DNA of 40,710 nt, taken from contig JANYLP010000008.1 in NCBI GenBank assembly GCA_025361445.1, positions 1 through 40,710 of the forward strand, in the 5' to 3' direction. The translations under genes and the position numbers were made by a program. Origin of the DNA: Coriobacteriia bacterium. GTDB lineage: Bacteria; Actinomycetota; Coriobacteriia; Anaerosomatales; PALSA-660. Shown here piece by piece: positions 10,647 through 20,803 of the stretch. Position 1 is the first letter of the stretch; each line of letters opens with the position of its first letter. The notes beneath the pieces are model-generated. The model was not told where the DNA came from. It saw only the letters and a program-made list of their open reading frames with translations, and made no database searches.

Positions 10647-11015
10647 ATGATCCAGGCAGAAACCCGACTCAAAGTCGCGGACAACTCAGGTGCACGGCAG
10701 GTCCTGTGCATCAAGGTGCTGGGCGGTTCCAAGCGCCGCTATGCTCGCGTGGGCGACGTTATCGTCGTCACCGTGAAAGAAGCGATGCCCAACGGCGCCG
10801 TGAAGAAGGGTGACGTCGTCAGAGCTGTCGTCGTTCGCTGCAAGAAGGAGACCCGTCGCAACGACGGCTCCTACATCAAGTTCGACGACAATGCTGCGGT
10901 CATCATCGACAATGCGGGCAACCCCCGCGGGACCCGTATCTTCGGGCCGGTCGCGCGCGAGCTGCGCGACAAGCGCTACATGAAGATCGTCTCGCTCGCG
11001 CCCGAAGTCCTGTAA
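10647..11015 (+). CDS. rplN: 50S ribosomal protein L14
   Basis: [46 protein letters not shown]. Confidence 0.97.
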   Translation: MIQAETRLKVADNSGARQVLCIKVLGGSKRRYARVGDVIVVTVKEAMPNGAVKKGDVVRAVVVRCKKETRRNDGSYIKFDDNAAVIIDNAGNPRGTRIFGPVARELRDKRYMKIVSLAPEVL

Positions 11016-11030
11016 GGAGGCCGCGTACAT

Positions 11031-11354
11031 ATGGCTAGTTCCATGCATGTCCGGCGCGGCGACAAAGTGCGCGTCATCGCCGGCAAAGAGAACGGCAAAG
11101 AGGGCAAGGTCCTGCACGCCTTCCCCGAGAAGCAGCGTGTGACCGTCGAGCACCTGAACATGATCAAGCGCGCGACGCGGCCCAGCCAGAAGAACCAGCA
11201 GGGCGGGATCATGCAGCAAGAGGGCACGATGCACGTGTCGAACGTGATGCTCATCTGCCCGAACTGCTCGCAGCCGACGAGGATTGCTCGACGCCGCGAT
11301 GGCGGGGACCGTATCCGCGTCTGCAAGAAGTGCGGCAAGGATATCGACAAGTAG
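11031..11354 (+). CDS. rplX: 50S ribosomal protein L24
   Basis: MHVRRGDKVRVIAGKENGKEGKVLHAFPEKQRVTVEHLNMIKRATRPSQKNQQGGI (KOW domain). Confidence 0.95.
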   Translation: MASSMHVRRGDKVRVIAGKENGKEGKVLHAFPEKQRVTVEHLNMIKRATRPSQKNQQGGIMQQEGTMHVSNVMLICPNCSQPTRIARRRDGGDRIRVCKKCGKDIDK

Positions 11355-11373
11355 TCGTAGAAGCGTCACACGG

Positions 11374-11419
11374 CCTTTCCGGCAAGACGCCGGGAAGGGG
11401 CAGGGTTGGTGATCCTGCC
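11374..11419 (+). other. Two tandem hairpins between rplX and rplE
   Basis: CCTTTCCGGC-aagac-GCCGGGAAGG (10 bp, one G-U) followed directly by GGCAGG-gttggtgat-CCTGCC (6 bp). Confidence 0.6.
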
Positions 11420-11454
11420 TGAAACCGCTGAAATCAGTTGAGGAGAGTGGAAGA

Positions 11455-11997
11455 GTGGGTCCGAGACTCAAAGAGAAGTACCGCACCGACGTTGTGGCGA
11501 CGCTCATGACCGAGATGGGCTACGGCAACGTCAACCAGGTGCCGCGTTTCGAGAAGATCGTTGTGAACATGGGCGTCGGTGGAGCCACGCAGGACACCAA
11601 GTTGCTCGATGCCGCCATCGCCGACCTGCGCATCATCACCGGTCAGCAGCCGATGACCACGCGGGCCAAGAAGTCGATCGCCGCATTCAAGCTGCGCAAG
11701 GGTATGCCGATCGGGGCCAAGGTCACGCTCCGCGGTGACCGCATGTGGGAGTTCTTGGACCGCCTGCTGGCGACCGCGCTCCCGCGCATCCGCGACTTCC
11801 GCGGCATCAACCCCGCATCGTTCGACGGCCGTGGTAACTACTCCATGGGCGTGGACGAGCAGCTCATCTTCCCCGAGATCGACTACGACAAGGTCGACCG
11901 CACGCGCGGGATGGATATCACGTTCGTCACCACCGCAAACACCGATGAGGAATGCCGCGCGCTGCTCAACGCGTTCGGCTTCCCCTTCAAGAAATAG
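11455..11997 (+). CDS. rplE: 50S ribosomal protein L5 (GTG start)
   Basis: [59 protein letters not shown]. Confidence 0.97.
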   Translation: MGPRLKEKYRTDVVATLMTEMGYGNVNQVPRFEKIVVNMGVGGATQDTKLLDAAIADLRIITGQQPMTTRAKKSIAAFKLRKGMPIGAKVTLRGDRMWEFLDRLLATALPRIRDFRGINPASFDGRGNYSMGVDEQLIFPEIDYDKVDRTRGMDITFVTTANTDEECRALLNAFGFPFKK

Positions 11998-12058
11998 AGC
12001 GTAGTCCCACACCGCGCCGGCGCCCGGAAGCGTCCGGCAGATCTCCAGGAGGTAGTTG

Positions 12059-12244
12059 GTGGCCAAGAAGTCGATGATCGCGAAGGCCAATCGCACGCCG
12101 AAGTTCAGCGTGCGCGGCGTCCATCGCTGCAATCGCTGCGGTCGTCCGCGGGCGTTCTACCGTCAGTTCGGCCTGTGTCGCATCTGTTTGCGCGAGCTGG
12201 CCAACAAGGGCGAAGTCCCCGGCGTTCGCAAGGCGAGCTGGTAG
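12059..12244 (+). CDS. rpsZ: 30S ribosomal protein S14 type Z (zinc-binding, GTG start)
   Basis: [61 protein letters not shown]; two CxxC. Confidence 0.95.
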   Translation: MAKKSMIAKANRTPKFSVRGVHRCNRCGRPRAFYRQFGLCRICLRELANKGEVPGVRKASW

Positions 12245-12362
12245 CACGGAGAAGGGCCGCGGACCGAGGCGGCCCGGCGGACGAGAAGGCGCGTGTGCCA
12301 CGGGCGTACGCGAACCACCCGGTACGCAGGGTGTACGACAGGACCATAGGAGGCATCCGAAC

Positions 12363-12761
12363 ATGAGCATGACCGATCCGATCGCGGATATGCTGACCAG
12401 GATCAGGAACGCGAACAACGCGTTCCAGACCTCGGTCTCAATGCCGTCGTCGAAGAAGCTGGTCGAGATCGCCCGAATCCTCAAGGAAGAGGGCTACGTC
12501 TCGAGCTACGAGGTCGTCCCGGGCGACGTCCAGGCGACTCTGACGCTGCAGTTGAAGTACGGACCCAAGCGCGAGCGCGTCATCACCGGCATCCGGCGCA
12601 TCAGCAAGCCGGGCCTGCGCGTTTACGCGAAGAAGGACGAGATGCCCCGTGTCTTGGGCGGTCTCGGCATCGCGGTCATCTCGACGTCTTCCGGCGTCAT
12701 GACCAACAAGCAGGCAAAGAAGGCCGCCGTCGGCGGCGAAGTCATCGCCTACATCTGGTAG
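12363..12761 (+). CDS. rpsH: 30S ribosomal protein S8
   Basis: [46 protein letters not shown]. Confidence 0.97.
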   Translation: MSMTDPIADMLTRIRNANNAFQTSVSMPSSKKLVEIARILKEEGYVSSYEVVPGDVQATLTLQLKYGPKRERVITGIRRISKPGLRVYAKKDEMPRVLGGLGIAVISTSSGVMTNKQAKKAAVGGEVIAYIW

Positions 12762-12791
12762 ACGGACAGGACAGGAAAGGAGCCACACGCC

Positions 12792-13328
12792 GTGTCTCGA
12801 ATCGGCAAGCAGCCCATCCCGGTCCCGTCCGGGGTCGAGGTAAAGATCGACGGATCGACCGTCACGGTCACCGGTCCGAAGGGAACGCTCACGCAGACCT
12901 TTCAGCCGGCGATGAGCATCGCTCTCGAAAAGGGCGTGCTGACGGTGACCCGTCCGAACGACGAGCGCACCAATCGCTCGCTGCACGGACTGACCCGCAC
13001 GTTGCTCTCCAACATGGTCGTCGGCGTCTCGGAGGGGTTCCACAAGAACCTCGAGATCGTGGGCGTCGGCTATCGCGCGGAGCTCAAGGGTGCCGACATC
13101 CAGCTTGCTCTGGGTTTCAGCCACCCCGTTCTCGTGAAGGCGGAGCCGGGCATCACGCTCGAGGTGCCGGCCAACACGAAGATCACCGTTCGCGGCATCG
13201 ACAAGCAGCGCGTCGGTCAGGTGGCCGCGGAGATCCGCGGATGGCGTCCGCCGGAGCCCTATAAGGGCAAAGGCGTGCGGTACGAAGGCGAACATGTCCG
13301 CCGCAAGGTCGGCAAGACGGCGAAGTAG
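12792..13328 (+). CDS. rplF: 50S ribosomal protein L6 (GTG start)
   Basis: [47 protein letters not shown]. Confidence 0.97.
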   Translation: MSRIGKQPIPVPSGVEVKIDGSTVTVTGPKGTLTQTFQPAMSIALEKGVLTVTRPNDERTNRSLHGLTRTLLSNMVVGVSEGFHKNLEIVGVGYRAELKGADIQLALGFSHPVLVKAEPGITLEVPANTKITVRGIDKQRVGQVAAEIRGWRPPEPYKGKGVRYEGEHVRRKVGKTAK

Positions 13329-13348
13329 AAGGGGCGAGGAACAGCACC

Positions 13349-13717
13349 ATGGATAAGCTGAAAGCAAAAGCATTCAAGCTCGCCCGCCGTCAGCGCCGGG
13401 TTCGCGGCAAGGTCTCTGGGACCGATGCCCGTCCGCGCCTGAGGGTCACGCGCAGCAACGCACACATCTATGCACAGGTCATCGATGACGTCGCAGGCGT
13501 CACGATCGCTTCCGCCTCGACGCTCGATCTCGAGGTCAAGGGTGCGGTCAAGCTCGGCAGCAACGTCGCGGCGGCCAAGGCTGTCGGCGAGCTCGTCGGC
13601 AAGCGTGCACTGGACAAGGGCGTCACCGAGGTCGTCTTCGACCGCGGCGGACGCATCTATCACGGCCGCGTGAAGGCCCTGGCCGACGGTGCCCGCGAGG
13701 CCGGGCTTACGTTCTAG
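13349..13717 (+). CDS. rplR: 50S ribosomal protein L18
   Basis: [71 protein letters not shown]. Confidence 0.96.
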   Translation: MDKLKAKAFKLARRQRRVRGKVSGTDARPRLRVTRSNAHIYAQVIDDVAGVTIASASTLDLEVKGAVKLGSNVAAAKAVGELVGKRALDKGVTEVVFDRGGRIYHGRVKALADGAREAGLTF

Positions 13718-13731
13718 AGAGGACGAGGACA

Positions 13732-14241
13732 GTGGCGCGCAATATCGCTCCCGTCTCGGAGCTGCAGGAAAAGGTCGTCTACATCAACCGTGTGTCGAAG
13801 GTCGTCAAGGGTGGTCGCCGCTTCTCGCTGACCGCACTCGTCGTCGTCGGCGACGGTAACGGCAACGTGGGTGTCGGCATGGGCAAGTCCGCCGAAGTCC
13901 CCGTGGCCATCAAGAAGGGCGTCGAAGACGCGAAGAAGAACATGTTCAAGTTCCCGCTCATCGACGGCACGATCCCGCATGCCGTGATGGGCAAGTTCGG
14001 CGCAGGGCGCGTCATGCTCAAGCCGGCCGCCCCCGGTACCGGAATCATCGCCGGCGGCCCGGTGCGTGCACTGCTCGAGCTGGGCGGCGTGACCGACGTC
14101 CTGTCGAAGTCGCTCGGCTCGGACAACGCGCTGAACATGGTCAAGGCAGCCGCTCAGGGTCTCGAGTCCCTGACGAGCGCAGCCCAGATCGCCCGCCGTC
14201 GCGGCAAGACGGTCGGCCAGGTCTTCGGCTGGGAGGAGTAG
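13732..14241 (+). CDS. rpsE: 30S ribosomal protein S5 (GTG start)
   Basis: [53 protein letters not shown]. Confidence 0.97.
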   Translation: MARNIAPVSELQEKVVYINRVSKVVKGGRRFSLTALVVVGDGNGNVGVGMGKSAEVPVAIKKGVEDAKKNMFKFPLIDGTIPHAVMGKFGAGRVMLKPAAPGTGIIAGGPVRALLELGGVTDVLSKSLGSDNALNMVKAAAQGLESLTSAAQIARRRGKTVGQVFGWEE

Positions 14242-14245
14242 AGCC

Positions 14246-14443
14246 ATGGCGAAGGAAGCAGCCAAGATCCTGCGCATCACGCAGGTCCGCAGTGGCATCG
14301 GTCTGGCGCGCGATCAGCGCAACACCGTCCGCGCCCTCGGTATCCACCGCATGCACGAGACCGTGGAGCAGGCCGATAGTGCCGTCATCCGCGGGATGAT
14401 CTTCAAGGTCAAGCACCTGGTCAAGGTCGAAGAGGTCAAGTAG
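14246..14443 (+). CDS. rpmD: 50S ribosomal protein L30
   Basis: KILRITQVRSGIGLARDQRNTVRALGIHRMHETVEQADSAVIRGMIFKVKHLVKVEEV. Confidence 0.95.
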   Translation: MAKEAAKILRITQVRSGIGLARDQRNTVRALGIHRMHETVEQADSAVIRGMIFKVKHLVKVEEVK

Positions 14444-14538
14444 CTCGGAAGACAGTCCGCCGGCGGCGAGCGGCCGGCGATCGGGATTCGCCCACGTAGG
14501 GGGCGCTCCCGGTGGCGATCAAGAAGGAGACGAACAGA

Positions 14539-14979
14539 ATGCAGATCCACGACCTTGCTCCGGCGCCCGGCTCCACCAAGCCGCGCAAGCGCGTCGGGCG
14601 CGGCAACGGCAGCGGACACGGCTCGACGGCTGGCCGCGGCGACAAGGGCCAGAACTCCCGCGCAGGCGGAGGCAAGGGCCCCGGCTTCGAGGGCGGCCAG
14701 AACCCGCTCGCGATGCGTCTGCCGAAGCTTCCCGGATTCACCAACCACTGGCGCCAGGAGTACGACGTTGTCAACGTCGGCCGCCTGGAGGGCCTTTTCG
14801 CCGACGGTGACGTCGTCGATGCCGAGTCGCTCAAGGCGAAGGGCGTCGTCAAGTCCGCGACGGCTGTCGTCAAGGTGCTCGGCGACGGAGAACTCACGAA
14901 GAAGCTCACCATCAGGGTCGACAAGGTGTCGGCGCCGGCTCGCGTGAAGATCGAAGCGGCCGGCGGGGCGGTCGAGTAG
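14539..14979 (+). CDS. rplO: 50S ribosomal protein L15
   Basis: MQIHDLAPAPGSTKPRKRVGRGNGSGHGSTAGRGDKGQNSRAGGGKGPGFEGGQNPL; AAGGAGA RBS before ATG 14539. Confidence 0.95.
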   Translation: MQIHDLAPAPGSTKPRKRVGRGNGSGHGSTAGRGDKGQNSRAGGGKGPGFEGGQNPLAMRLPKLPGFTNHWRQEYDVVNVGRLEGLFADGDVVDAESLKAKGVVKSATAVVKVLGDGELTKKLTIRVDKVSAPARVKIEAAGGAVE

Positions 14980-14981
14980 CC

Positions 14982-16271
14982 ATGCTTCAGGCCCTCGCGA
15001 ACGCGTTCCGAGTACCGGATCTTCGCAAGAAGATCCTGTTCACGCTTGGAATCATCGCGCTGTATCGACTCGGCGCGGTCGTTCCGGTCCCGGGTATCTC
15101 GCGGGACATGATCAGGGCGCTGACGGCGACCATGACGGATTCAGGTTCGGCCGGCCTCAGCCTGCTGAACCTGTTCTCCGGTGGCGCTCTTTCGCAGTTC
15201 GCGATCTTCGCGCTCGGCATCATGCCCTACATCACGAGCTCGATCATCATGCAGCTGCTCCAGGCGGTCATCCCGAAGTTCGAGGCGTGGTCGAAGGAGG
15301 GCGAGTCCGGGCAGCGTAAGCTCACCCAGATCACGCGCTACATGACCCTCGGTCTCGGTTTCGTCGAGTCCGTTGGCCTCATCGCGACGTTCGAGGGCCT
15401 TCTGGCGCAGCAGAATATGCTCGGGAGTTACCGGGCCTTCGACTGGCTGACACGCATCCTGATCCTCCTGTCCCTGATGGCGGGTACGGCGTTCATCATG
15501 TGGATGGGCGAGCTGATCACCCAGCGGGGCATCGGGAACGGGATGTCACTCCTGATCTTCGCCAACATCGTCTCGCGTTTTCCGGAGACTCTCGTGCAGG
15601 CCTTCAACATCTCCGAGTGGTACTGGGGAGTGATGGTCCTGGTCGCCTCATTCGCGATCATCGTCGCTATCGTGACGATGGAACGGGCTCAACGCCGGAT
15701 CCCGGTCCAATACGCGAAACGCGTCGTCGGGCGTAAGGTCTTCGGCGGGGTCGGGACATACATCCCGCTCAAGCTCAACGCCGCCAACGTCGTGCCGATC
15801 ATCTTCGCGAGCTCCGTGCTCAACTTCCCGGTCGTGCTGGCGGGCTTCTCGAACATCCCCTGGCTGACCGCGATCGGCAACACGCTCGCGAGCGGGCCGG
15901 TGAACTGGGTCGCGCAGTCGCTGCTGATCCTGTTCTTCGCATACTTCTATACCGCGCTGATCTTCAACCCGATCGATCTTGCCGACAACCTGCGCAAGCA
16001 GGGAGGGTTCATCCCCGGCGTGCGTCCCGGCAAGGCCACTTCGAGCTACATCGAGCACGTGCTGAACCGCATCACCTTCCCCGGCGCCCTGTTCTTGGCC
16101 GCGGTGGCGATCGTGCCGACGATCCTGTTCCAGATGTCAGGCAACACGATGCCGCTGCTCCGGATGTTCGGTGGCACGTCGATACTCATCATGGTCGGCG
16201 TCGCGCTCGAGACGATGACCCAGCTGGAAAGCCAGCTGAAGATGCGCCACTACGACGGGTTCTTCAAGTAG
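14982..16271 (+). CDS. secY: Preprotein translocase subunit SecY
   Basis: 429 aa; MLQALANAFRVPDLRKKILFTLGIIALYRLGAVVPVPGIS; many TM segments. Confidence 0.97.
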   Translation: MLQALANAFRVPDLRKKILFTLGIIALYRLGAVVPVPGISRDMIRALTATMTDSGSAGLSLLNLFSGGALSQFAIFALGIMPYITSSIIMQLLQAVIPKFEAWSKEGESGQRKLTQITRYMTLGLGFVESVGLIATFEGLLAQQNMLGSYRAFDWLTRILILLSLMAGTAFIMWMGELITQRGIGNGMSLLIFANIVSRFPETLVQAFNISEWYWGVMVLVASFAIIVAIVTMERAQRRIPVQYAKRVVGRKVFGGVGTYIPLKLNAANVVPIIFASSVLNFPVVLAGFSNIPWLTAIGNTLASGPVNWVAQSLLILFFAYFYTALIFNPIDLADNLRKQGGFIPGVRPGKATSSYIEHVLNRITFPGALFLAAVAIVPTILFQMSGNTMPLLRMFGGTSILIMVGVALETMTQLESQLKMRHYDGFFK

Positions 16272-16374
16272 GACCATCCGCGCGCAAGCGCGTGAAGGTG
16301 GGCACATGCGGGGCGGGGTCCGGTCGGTCCGGGTCCCGCCCAGCGTGACTTGGAAGCAAGGGGAGGGGAGAGTC

Positions 16375-17025
16375 GTGAACATCGTTCTTCTGGGCGCGGC
16401 GGGCACCGGCAAAGGCACGCAGGCTGCGCGCCTCATCGACGCTCTCGGAGTCACCCACATCTCCACAGGCGACATCTTCCGCAAGGCGGTCGCGGACGGT
16501 ACTCCGTTGGGCCTTGAGGCGAAGCGCTACATGGACGCCGGCGACCTCGTCCCCGACGAAGTGACCATCGGCATCGTGAAGGAGCGTCTCGCCCAGCCCG
16601 ACTGCGCAGGCGGCTTCATGCTCGACGGTTTCCCCCGCACGCTCCCGCAGGCAGAGGCGCTCGATGCTGCGCTCGCGAGCATGGACAAGCACCTCGACGC
16701 GGTCGTTGCGATCGACGTGCCCCGCGATGTGCTGATGGGACGCCTGACGGCGCGCCGCCAGTGCCGCGGTTGCGGCAAGATCTACAACGTCATGGGCGAG
16801 ATGCCCACGACCGACGGCGTGTGTGACGCGTGTGGCGGCGAGGTCTACCAGCGCGCCGACGACACCGTCCAGGCCGCCACGAAGCGCCTCGACGACTACG
16901 ATGCCGTCACGTCCCAGCTCGTGCCGTACTACACGGCTCAGGGGCTGCTCCACAAGATCGACGGCGACCGGCCGGTAGACGTCGTGTTCGCCGACATCAC
17001 CGCTGCGCTTCGCGGCGCGGAGTAG
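16375..17025 (+). CDS. adk: Adenylate kinase (GTG start, Cys4 zinc LID)
   Basis: MNIVLLGAAGTGKGTQAARLIDALGVTHISTGDIFRKAV; LID CRGCGKIYN..GVCDACGG. Confidence 0.95.
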   Translation: MNIVLLGAAGTGKGTQAARLIDALGVTHISTGDIFRKAVADGTPLGLEAKRYMDAGDLVPDEVTIGIVKERLAQPDCAGGFMLDGFPRTLPQAEALDAALASMDKHLDAVVAIDVPRDVLMGRLTARRQCRGCGKIYNVMGEMPTTDGVCDACGGEVYQRADDTVQAATKRLDDYDAVTSQLVPYYTAQGLLHKIDGDRPVDVVFADITAALRGAE

Positions 17026-17035
17026 GCGGACACCG

Positions 17036-17782
17036 ATGATCGTCCGTCGCTCAGCGGCCGAGTTGGCCATCATGCGTGAGGCCGGGCGTGTCACGGCCCG
17101 AGCGTTGCGCGCGGTGGGCGATGCGGTCGCACCGGGAGTCACGACCGCCGAACTCGACGAGGTGGCGGTCGCGATCATCGAGGCGGCGGGCGCCAAGCCG
17201 GCGTTCAAGGGGTATCACGGGTTCCCCGCAACGATCTGCGCGTCACGCAACGGCGAGGTCGTACACGGCATCCCGGGCAAGGTGCGGCTCGTCGAAGGCG
17301 ACATCATCTCCGTCGACATGGGCGCGATCGTCGACGGGTATTACGGTGACTCGGCCCGGACGTTCGCGGTCGGGAAGGTCTCTGCGGAGGCCACGGCGCT
17401 CATGGATGCCACGCGTCTCAGTCTCGAGGCGGGTATCGCCCAGTGCTACCCGGGCAACCGGCTCTACGACATCGGTGCGGCGGTGCAGGCGACCGCGGAG
17501 GCAGCCGGATTCTCGGTGGTTCGCGAGTACGTCGGCCACGGCATCGGTCGCAACATGCACGAGGAGCCACAGGTCCCGAACTACGGGACGGCAGGGAAGG
17601 GCCCGCAGCTCATGGCGGGGATGGTGCTCGCGATCGAGCCGATGATCAACGCCGGTGGCGCGGGAGTGCGGCAGCTCGATGATGGCTGGACCGTGGTGAC
17701 CGCCGACGGCAAGCTCTCCGCTCACTTCGAGCATACCGTCGCCATCACCGCTGAGGGGCCGTACGTGCTCACGCTCGAATGA
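17036..17782 (+). CDS. map: Type I methionine aminopeptidase
   Basis: MIVRRSAAELAIMREAGRVTARAL; GDIISVDMGAIVDGYYGDSARTFAVG; GHGIGRNMHEEPQVPNYG. Confidence 0.96.
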   Translation: MIVRRSAAELAIMREAGRVTARALRAVGDAVAPGVTTAELDEVAVAIIEAAGAKPAFKGYHGFPATICASRNGEVVHGIPGKVRLVEGDIISVDMGAIVDGYYGDSARTFAVGKVSAEATALMDATRLSLEAGIAQCYPGNRLYDIGAAVQATAEAAGFSVVREYVGHGIGRNMHEEPQVPNYGTAGKGPQLMAGMVLAIEPMINAGGAGVRQLDDGWTVVTADGKLSAHFEHTVAITAEGPYVLTLE

Positions 17783-17790
17783 TCGTCCGC

Positions 17791-17819
17791 TAGACGCTCG
17801 TGCCCGCTGTTGGTATACT
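17791..17819 (+). promoter_or_regulatory. Predicted promoter (extended -10) for infA-rpmJ-rpsM-rpsK-rpsD-rpoA-rplQ
   Basis: TAGACG (17791-17796), 17-nt spacer, TATACT (17814-17819) with upstream TGG (TGn extended -10). Confidence 0.7.
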
Positions 17820-17862
17820 CCCCGTTTGCGGCTTCACGACCCGCCCGTAGAAGGAGTCCTGT

Positions 17863-18084
17863 TTGGCAAAGCGCGAAGACGCCATCGAGCTGGAAGGCAC
17901 CGTGGTCGAACCTCTGCCCAACGCGATGTTCCGCGTTGAGCTTGAGAACGGCCATAAGGTGCTCGCGCATATCTCTGGCAAGATGCGCATGCACTACATC
18001 CGGATACTGCCGGGTGACAAGGTCGTCGTTGAGCTCTCGCCCTACGATCTCACGCGCGGCCGCATCACCTATCGATACAAGTAG
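17863..18084 (+). CDS. infA: Translation initiation factor IF-1 (TTG start)
   Basis: [73 protein letters not shown]. Confidence 0.97.
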   Translation: MAKREDAIELEGTVVEPLPNAMFRVELENGHKVLAHISGKMRMHYIRILPGDKVVVELSPYDLTRGRITYRYK

Positions 18085-18236
18085 CGACCGCACGATCCGC
18101 CTTCGGGGGAAGCAGTAGGGGCTACTCCCGGTGGCGTTTGTATGGGCGATGTCGAGTCGCCATGAAGAACGACAACGATACGCCTGCGGCTGGGCGCGCA
18201 CATAGAGCGATCGAACTGTTGAAGGGAACCAGGCAG

Positions 18237-18350
18237 ATGAAGGTACGACCCTCTGTGAAGAGGATCTGCGAGAAGTGCAAGGTCATCCGCCGTCACGGGC
18301 GCGTTCTCGTCATATGCGAGAACCCGCGACACAAGCAGCGGCAGGGATAG
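18237..18350 (+). CDS. rpmJ: 50S ribosomal protein L36 (zinc-binding form)
   Basis: [37 protein letters not shown]. Confidence 0.96.
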   Translation: MKVRPSVKRICEKCKVIRRHGRVLVICENPRHKQRQG

Positions 18351-18375
18351 TCCGACCCCTTTAAGGAGAACCACC

Positions 18376-18753
18376 TTGGCTCGTATATCCGGCGTCGACC
18401 TCCCGCGCGAGAAGCGCGTCGAGATCGGCCTCACCTACATCTTCGGTGTCGGTCTCACGACCAGCCAGAAGATCCTGCGCGAGACCGGGATCAACCCGGA
18501 TACTCGCGTGCGTAACCTGACCGAAGAGGAGGTCGTTCGCCTCCGCGAGTTCATCGACCGCCAGCTCAAGGTCGAAGGCGACCTGAGGCGTGAGGTCAGC
18601 CAGAACATCAAGCGTCTGATGGAGATCGGCTGCTATCGCGGTCTGCGCCATCGCAAGGGGCTGCCCGTTCGCGGTCAGCGCACCCACACGAACGCGCGCA
18701 CCCGTAAGGGTCCGCGTCGCCAGATCGGCGCGAAGAAGAAGGTAGGTAAGTAG
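18376..18753 (+). CDS. rpsM: 30S ribosomal protein S13 (TTG start)
   Basis: [64 protein letters not shown]. Confidence 0.97.
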   Translation: MARISGVDLPREKRVEIGLTYIFGVGLTTSQKILRETGINPDTRVRNLTEEEVVRLREFIDRQLKVEGDLRREVSQNIKRLMEIGCYRGLRHRKGLPVRGQRTHTNARTRKGPRRQIGAKKKVGK

Positions 18754-18755
18754 CG

Positions 18756-19163
18756 ATGGCTGCCGCTCCCAAGAAGAAGGTCGTAAAGACCCGCATCAAG
18801 CGCAGCGAACGCAAGAACATCGCTGTTGGTCAGGCTCACATCAAGTCCACGTTCAACAACACAATCATCAGCATCACCGACCCTGCGGGCAACGTCATCT
18901 CGTGGCGCAGCGCCGGCCAGGTCGGGTTCAAAGGCTCCCGCAAGTCCACGCCGTTCGCCGCTCAGCTCGCGGCCGAGCAGTGTGCCAAGGACGCCATGGA
19001 ACACGGGATGCGCAAGATCTCCGTGTTCGTGAAGGGCCCCGGTTCCGGTCGTGAGACGGCAATCCGTTCTCTGCAGGCGACCGGGCTCGAGATCGCAAGC
19101 ATCCAGGACTGCACGCCTGTCCCGCACAACGGCTGCCGGCCGCGCAAGCGCCGGCGCGTGTAG
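18756..19163 (+). CDS. rpsK: 30S ribosomal protein S11
   Basis: [59 protein letters not shown]-terminus. Confidence 0.97.
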   Translation: MAAAPKKKVVKTRIKRSERKNIAVGQAHIKSTFNNTIISITDPAGNVISWRSAGQVGFKGSRKSTPFAAQLAAEQCAKDAMEHGMRKISVFVKGPGSGRETAIRSLQATGLEIASIQDCTPVPHNGCRPRKRRRV

Positions 19164-19186
19164 TCTTACCGAGGAGGATTCCAAAG

Positions 19187-19813
19187 ATGGCACGTTATAC
19201 AGGCGCGGACTGCCGCCTCTGCCGTCGTGAAGGCATCAAGCTGTTCCTGAAGGGCGATCGCTGCTACAGCGACAAGTGCGGCGTCGATAGGCGTCCGTTC
19301 CCGCCCGGTCAGGCCGGCAAGAAGCGCCCGCGCGACAGCGAATACCGCGTACAGCTGCGTGAGAAGCAGAAGGCCAAGCGTTCCTACGGCGTTCTGGAGA
19401 AGCAGTTCCGCACGTACTACGAGCTTGCGAGCCGCCAGGTGGGCAAGTCGGGCGAGAACCTTCTCCGGTTGCTGGAGACCAGGCTCGACAACGTGGTCTA
19501 CCGTCTCGGATTCGCCGCATCGCGTGACGAGGCCCGTCAGACGGTCCGCCACAACCACATCTTCGTGAACGGCGCCAAGGTCAACATCCCGTCCTACCGC
19601 GTCCGTCCCGGAGACACGATCGCAGTGGCAGACAAGGCTCGCGACCTCACGGTCATCAAGGCGGCCCTCATCTCCTCCGCTCGCGTCGAGGTCCCGGCAT
19701 GGCTGCAGGTCGACCCGGAGAAGCTGCAGGGCAAGGTGCTCGCTCTTCCGACCCGTGACCAGATCGATATGCCGGTGCGCGAGCAGCTGATCGTCGAGCT
19801 GTACAGCAAGTAA
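19187..19813 (+). CDS. rpsD: 30S ribosomal protein S4
   Basis: [42 protein letters not shown] (Cys-containing form); S4 RNA-binding domain. Confidence 0.97.
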   Translation: MARYTGADCRLCRREGIKLFLKGDRCYSDKCGVDRRPFPPGQAGKKRPRDSEYRVQLREKQKAKRSYGVLEKQFRTYYELASRQVGKSGENLLRLLETRLDNVVYRLGFAASRDEARQTVRHNHIFVNGAKVNIPSYRVRPGDTIAVADKARDLTVIKAALISSARVEVPAWLQVDPEKLQGKVLALPTRDQIDMPVREQLIVELYSK

Positions 19814-19854
19814 TCCGGAGCACTTCAGGTACCCGCTCCTAGGAGGCTAGGTAG

Positions 19855-20787
19855 ATGTCAGAGTTCATGAGGCCCACTGTTTCGGTCGTGCCGATCGATG
19901 AGCGCACCGCGCGCTACGTCGTCGAGCCGCTCGAACGCGGGTTCGGCTACACCCTGGGCAACTGCATGCGCCGCGTGCTGCTCTCTTCGCTTCCGGGCGT
20001 GGCAGCCACCTCGATCCGCATCGAGGGTGTGCAGCACGAGTTCACCGCCATCAGCGGTGTCCGTGAAGACGTCACGGACATCGTGCTCAACGTCAAGCAG
20101 CTGGTGTTCCGGGATGCCGGCGCGGGCGACGACGCCGTCGCCACGCTGTCAGTGACCGGTCCGGCCACCGTCACCGGTGCGGACCTCAAGGTCCCCTCCG
20201 AGTTCGAGCTCGTGAACCCGGATGCCGTGATCGCCACGCTCGACAAGGGCGCGAAGCTCGAGATGGCCATCCGGATCGAGAGCGGGCGTGGCTATGTGTC
20301 CGCGGACCGCAACAAGCGTCTCGACGACGCCCTGGGCGTCATCACGGTCGACTCGCTGTTCAGCCCGGTCGCGCGCTGCACCTACCTCGTGGAGAACACC
20401 CGCGTGGGCCAGCGCACCGACTACGACAAGCTCATCGTCGAGCTTGAGACCAACGGCGCGATGGATCCTGCGGACGCCGTCGCGCGTGCTGCCAAGATCA
20501 TCGACGACCACATGTCGCTGTTCCAGGCTCAGGCCATCGGCGATCTGGCCGGCGACACGTTCGCCGACCTGCCTGAAGAGGGCGAGACCGTCCTCGACAC
20601 GCCGATCGAAGACCTGGACCTCACCGTACGTTCGTTCAACTGCCTGAAGCGTCAGGGAGTCAACACGATCGGCCAGCTGAACGAGTGCACAGAGGCCGAC
20701 CTGCTCAACATCCGTAACTTCGGCGCCAAGTCCATCGAAGAAGTGAAAGACAAGCTTCAGCAGATGGGCCTGGGGCTCAAGGGCTAG
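19855..20787 (+). CDS. rpoA: DNA-directed RNA polymerase subunit alpha
   Basis: EPLERGFGYTLGNCMRRVLLSSLPGVAATSIRIEGVQHEFTAISGVREDVTDIVLN; alpha-CTD IEDLDLTVRSFNCLKRQGVNTIGQL. Confidence 0.98.
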   Translation: MSEFMRPTVSVVPIDERTARYVVEPLERGFGYTLGNCMRRVLLSSLPGVAATSIRIEGVQHEFTAISGVREDVTDIVLNVKQLVFRDAGAGDDAVATLSVTGPATVTGADLKVPSEFELVNPDAVIATLDKGAKLEMAIRIESGRGYVSADRNKRLDDALGVITVDSLFSPVARCTYLVENTRVGQRTDYDKLIVELETNGAMDPADAVARAAKIIDDHMSLFQAQAIGDLAGDTFADLPEEGETVLDTPIEDLDLTVRSFNCLKRQGVNTIGQLNECTEADLLNIRNFGAKSIEEVKDKLQQMGLGLKG

Positions 20788-20803
20788 AGGGAGACCGCTT
20801 ACC

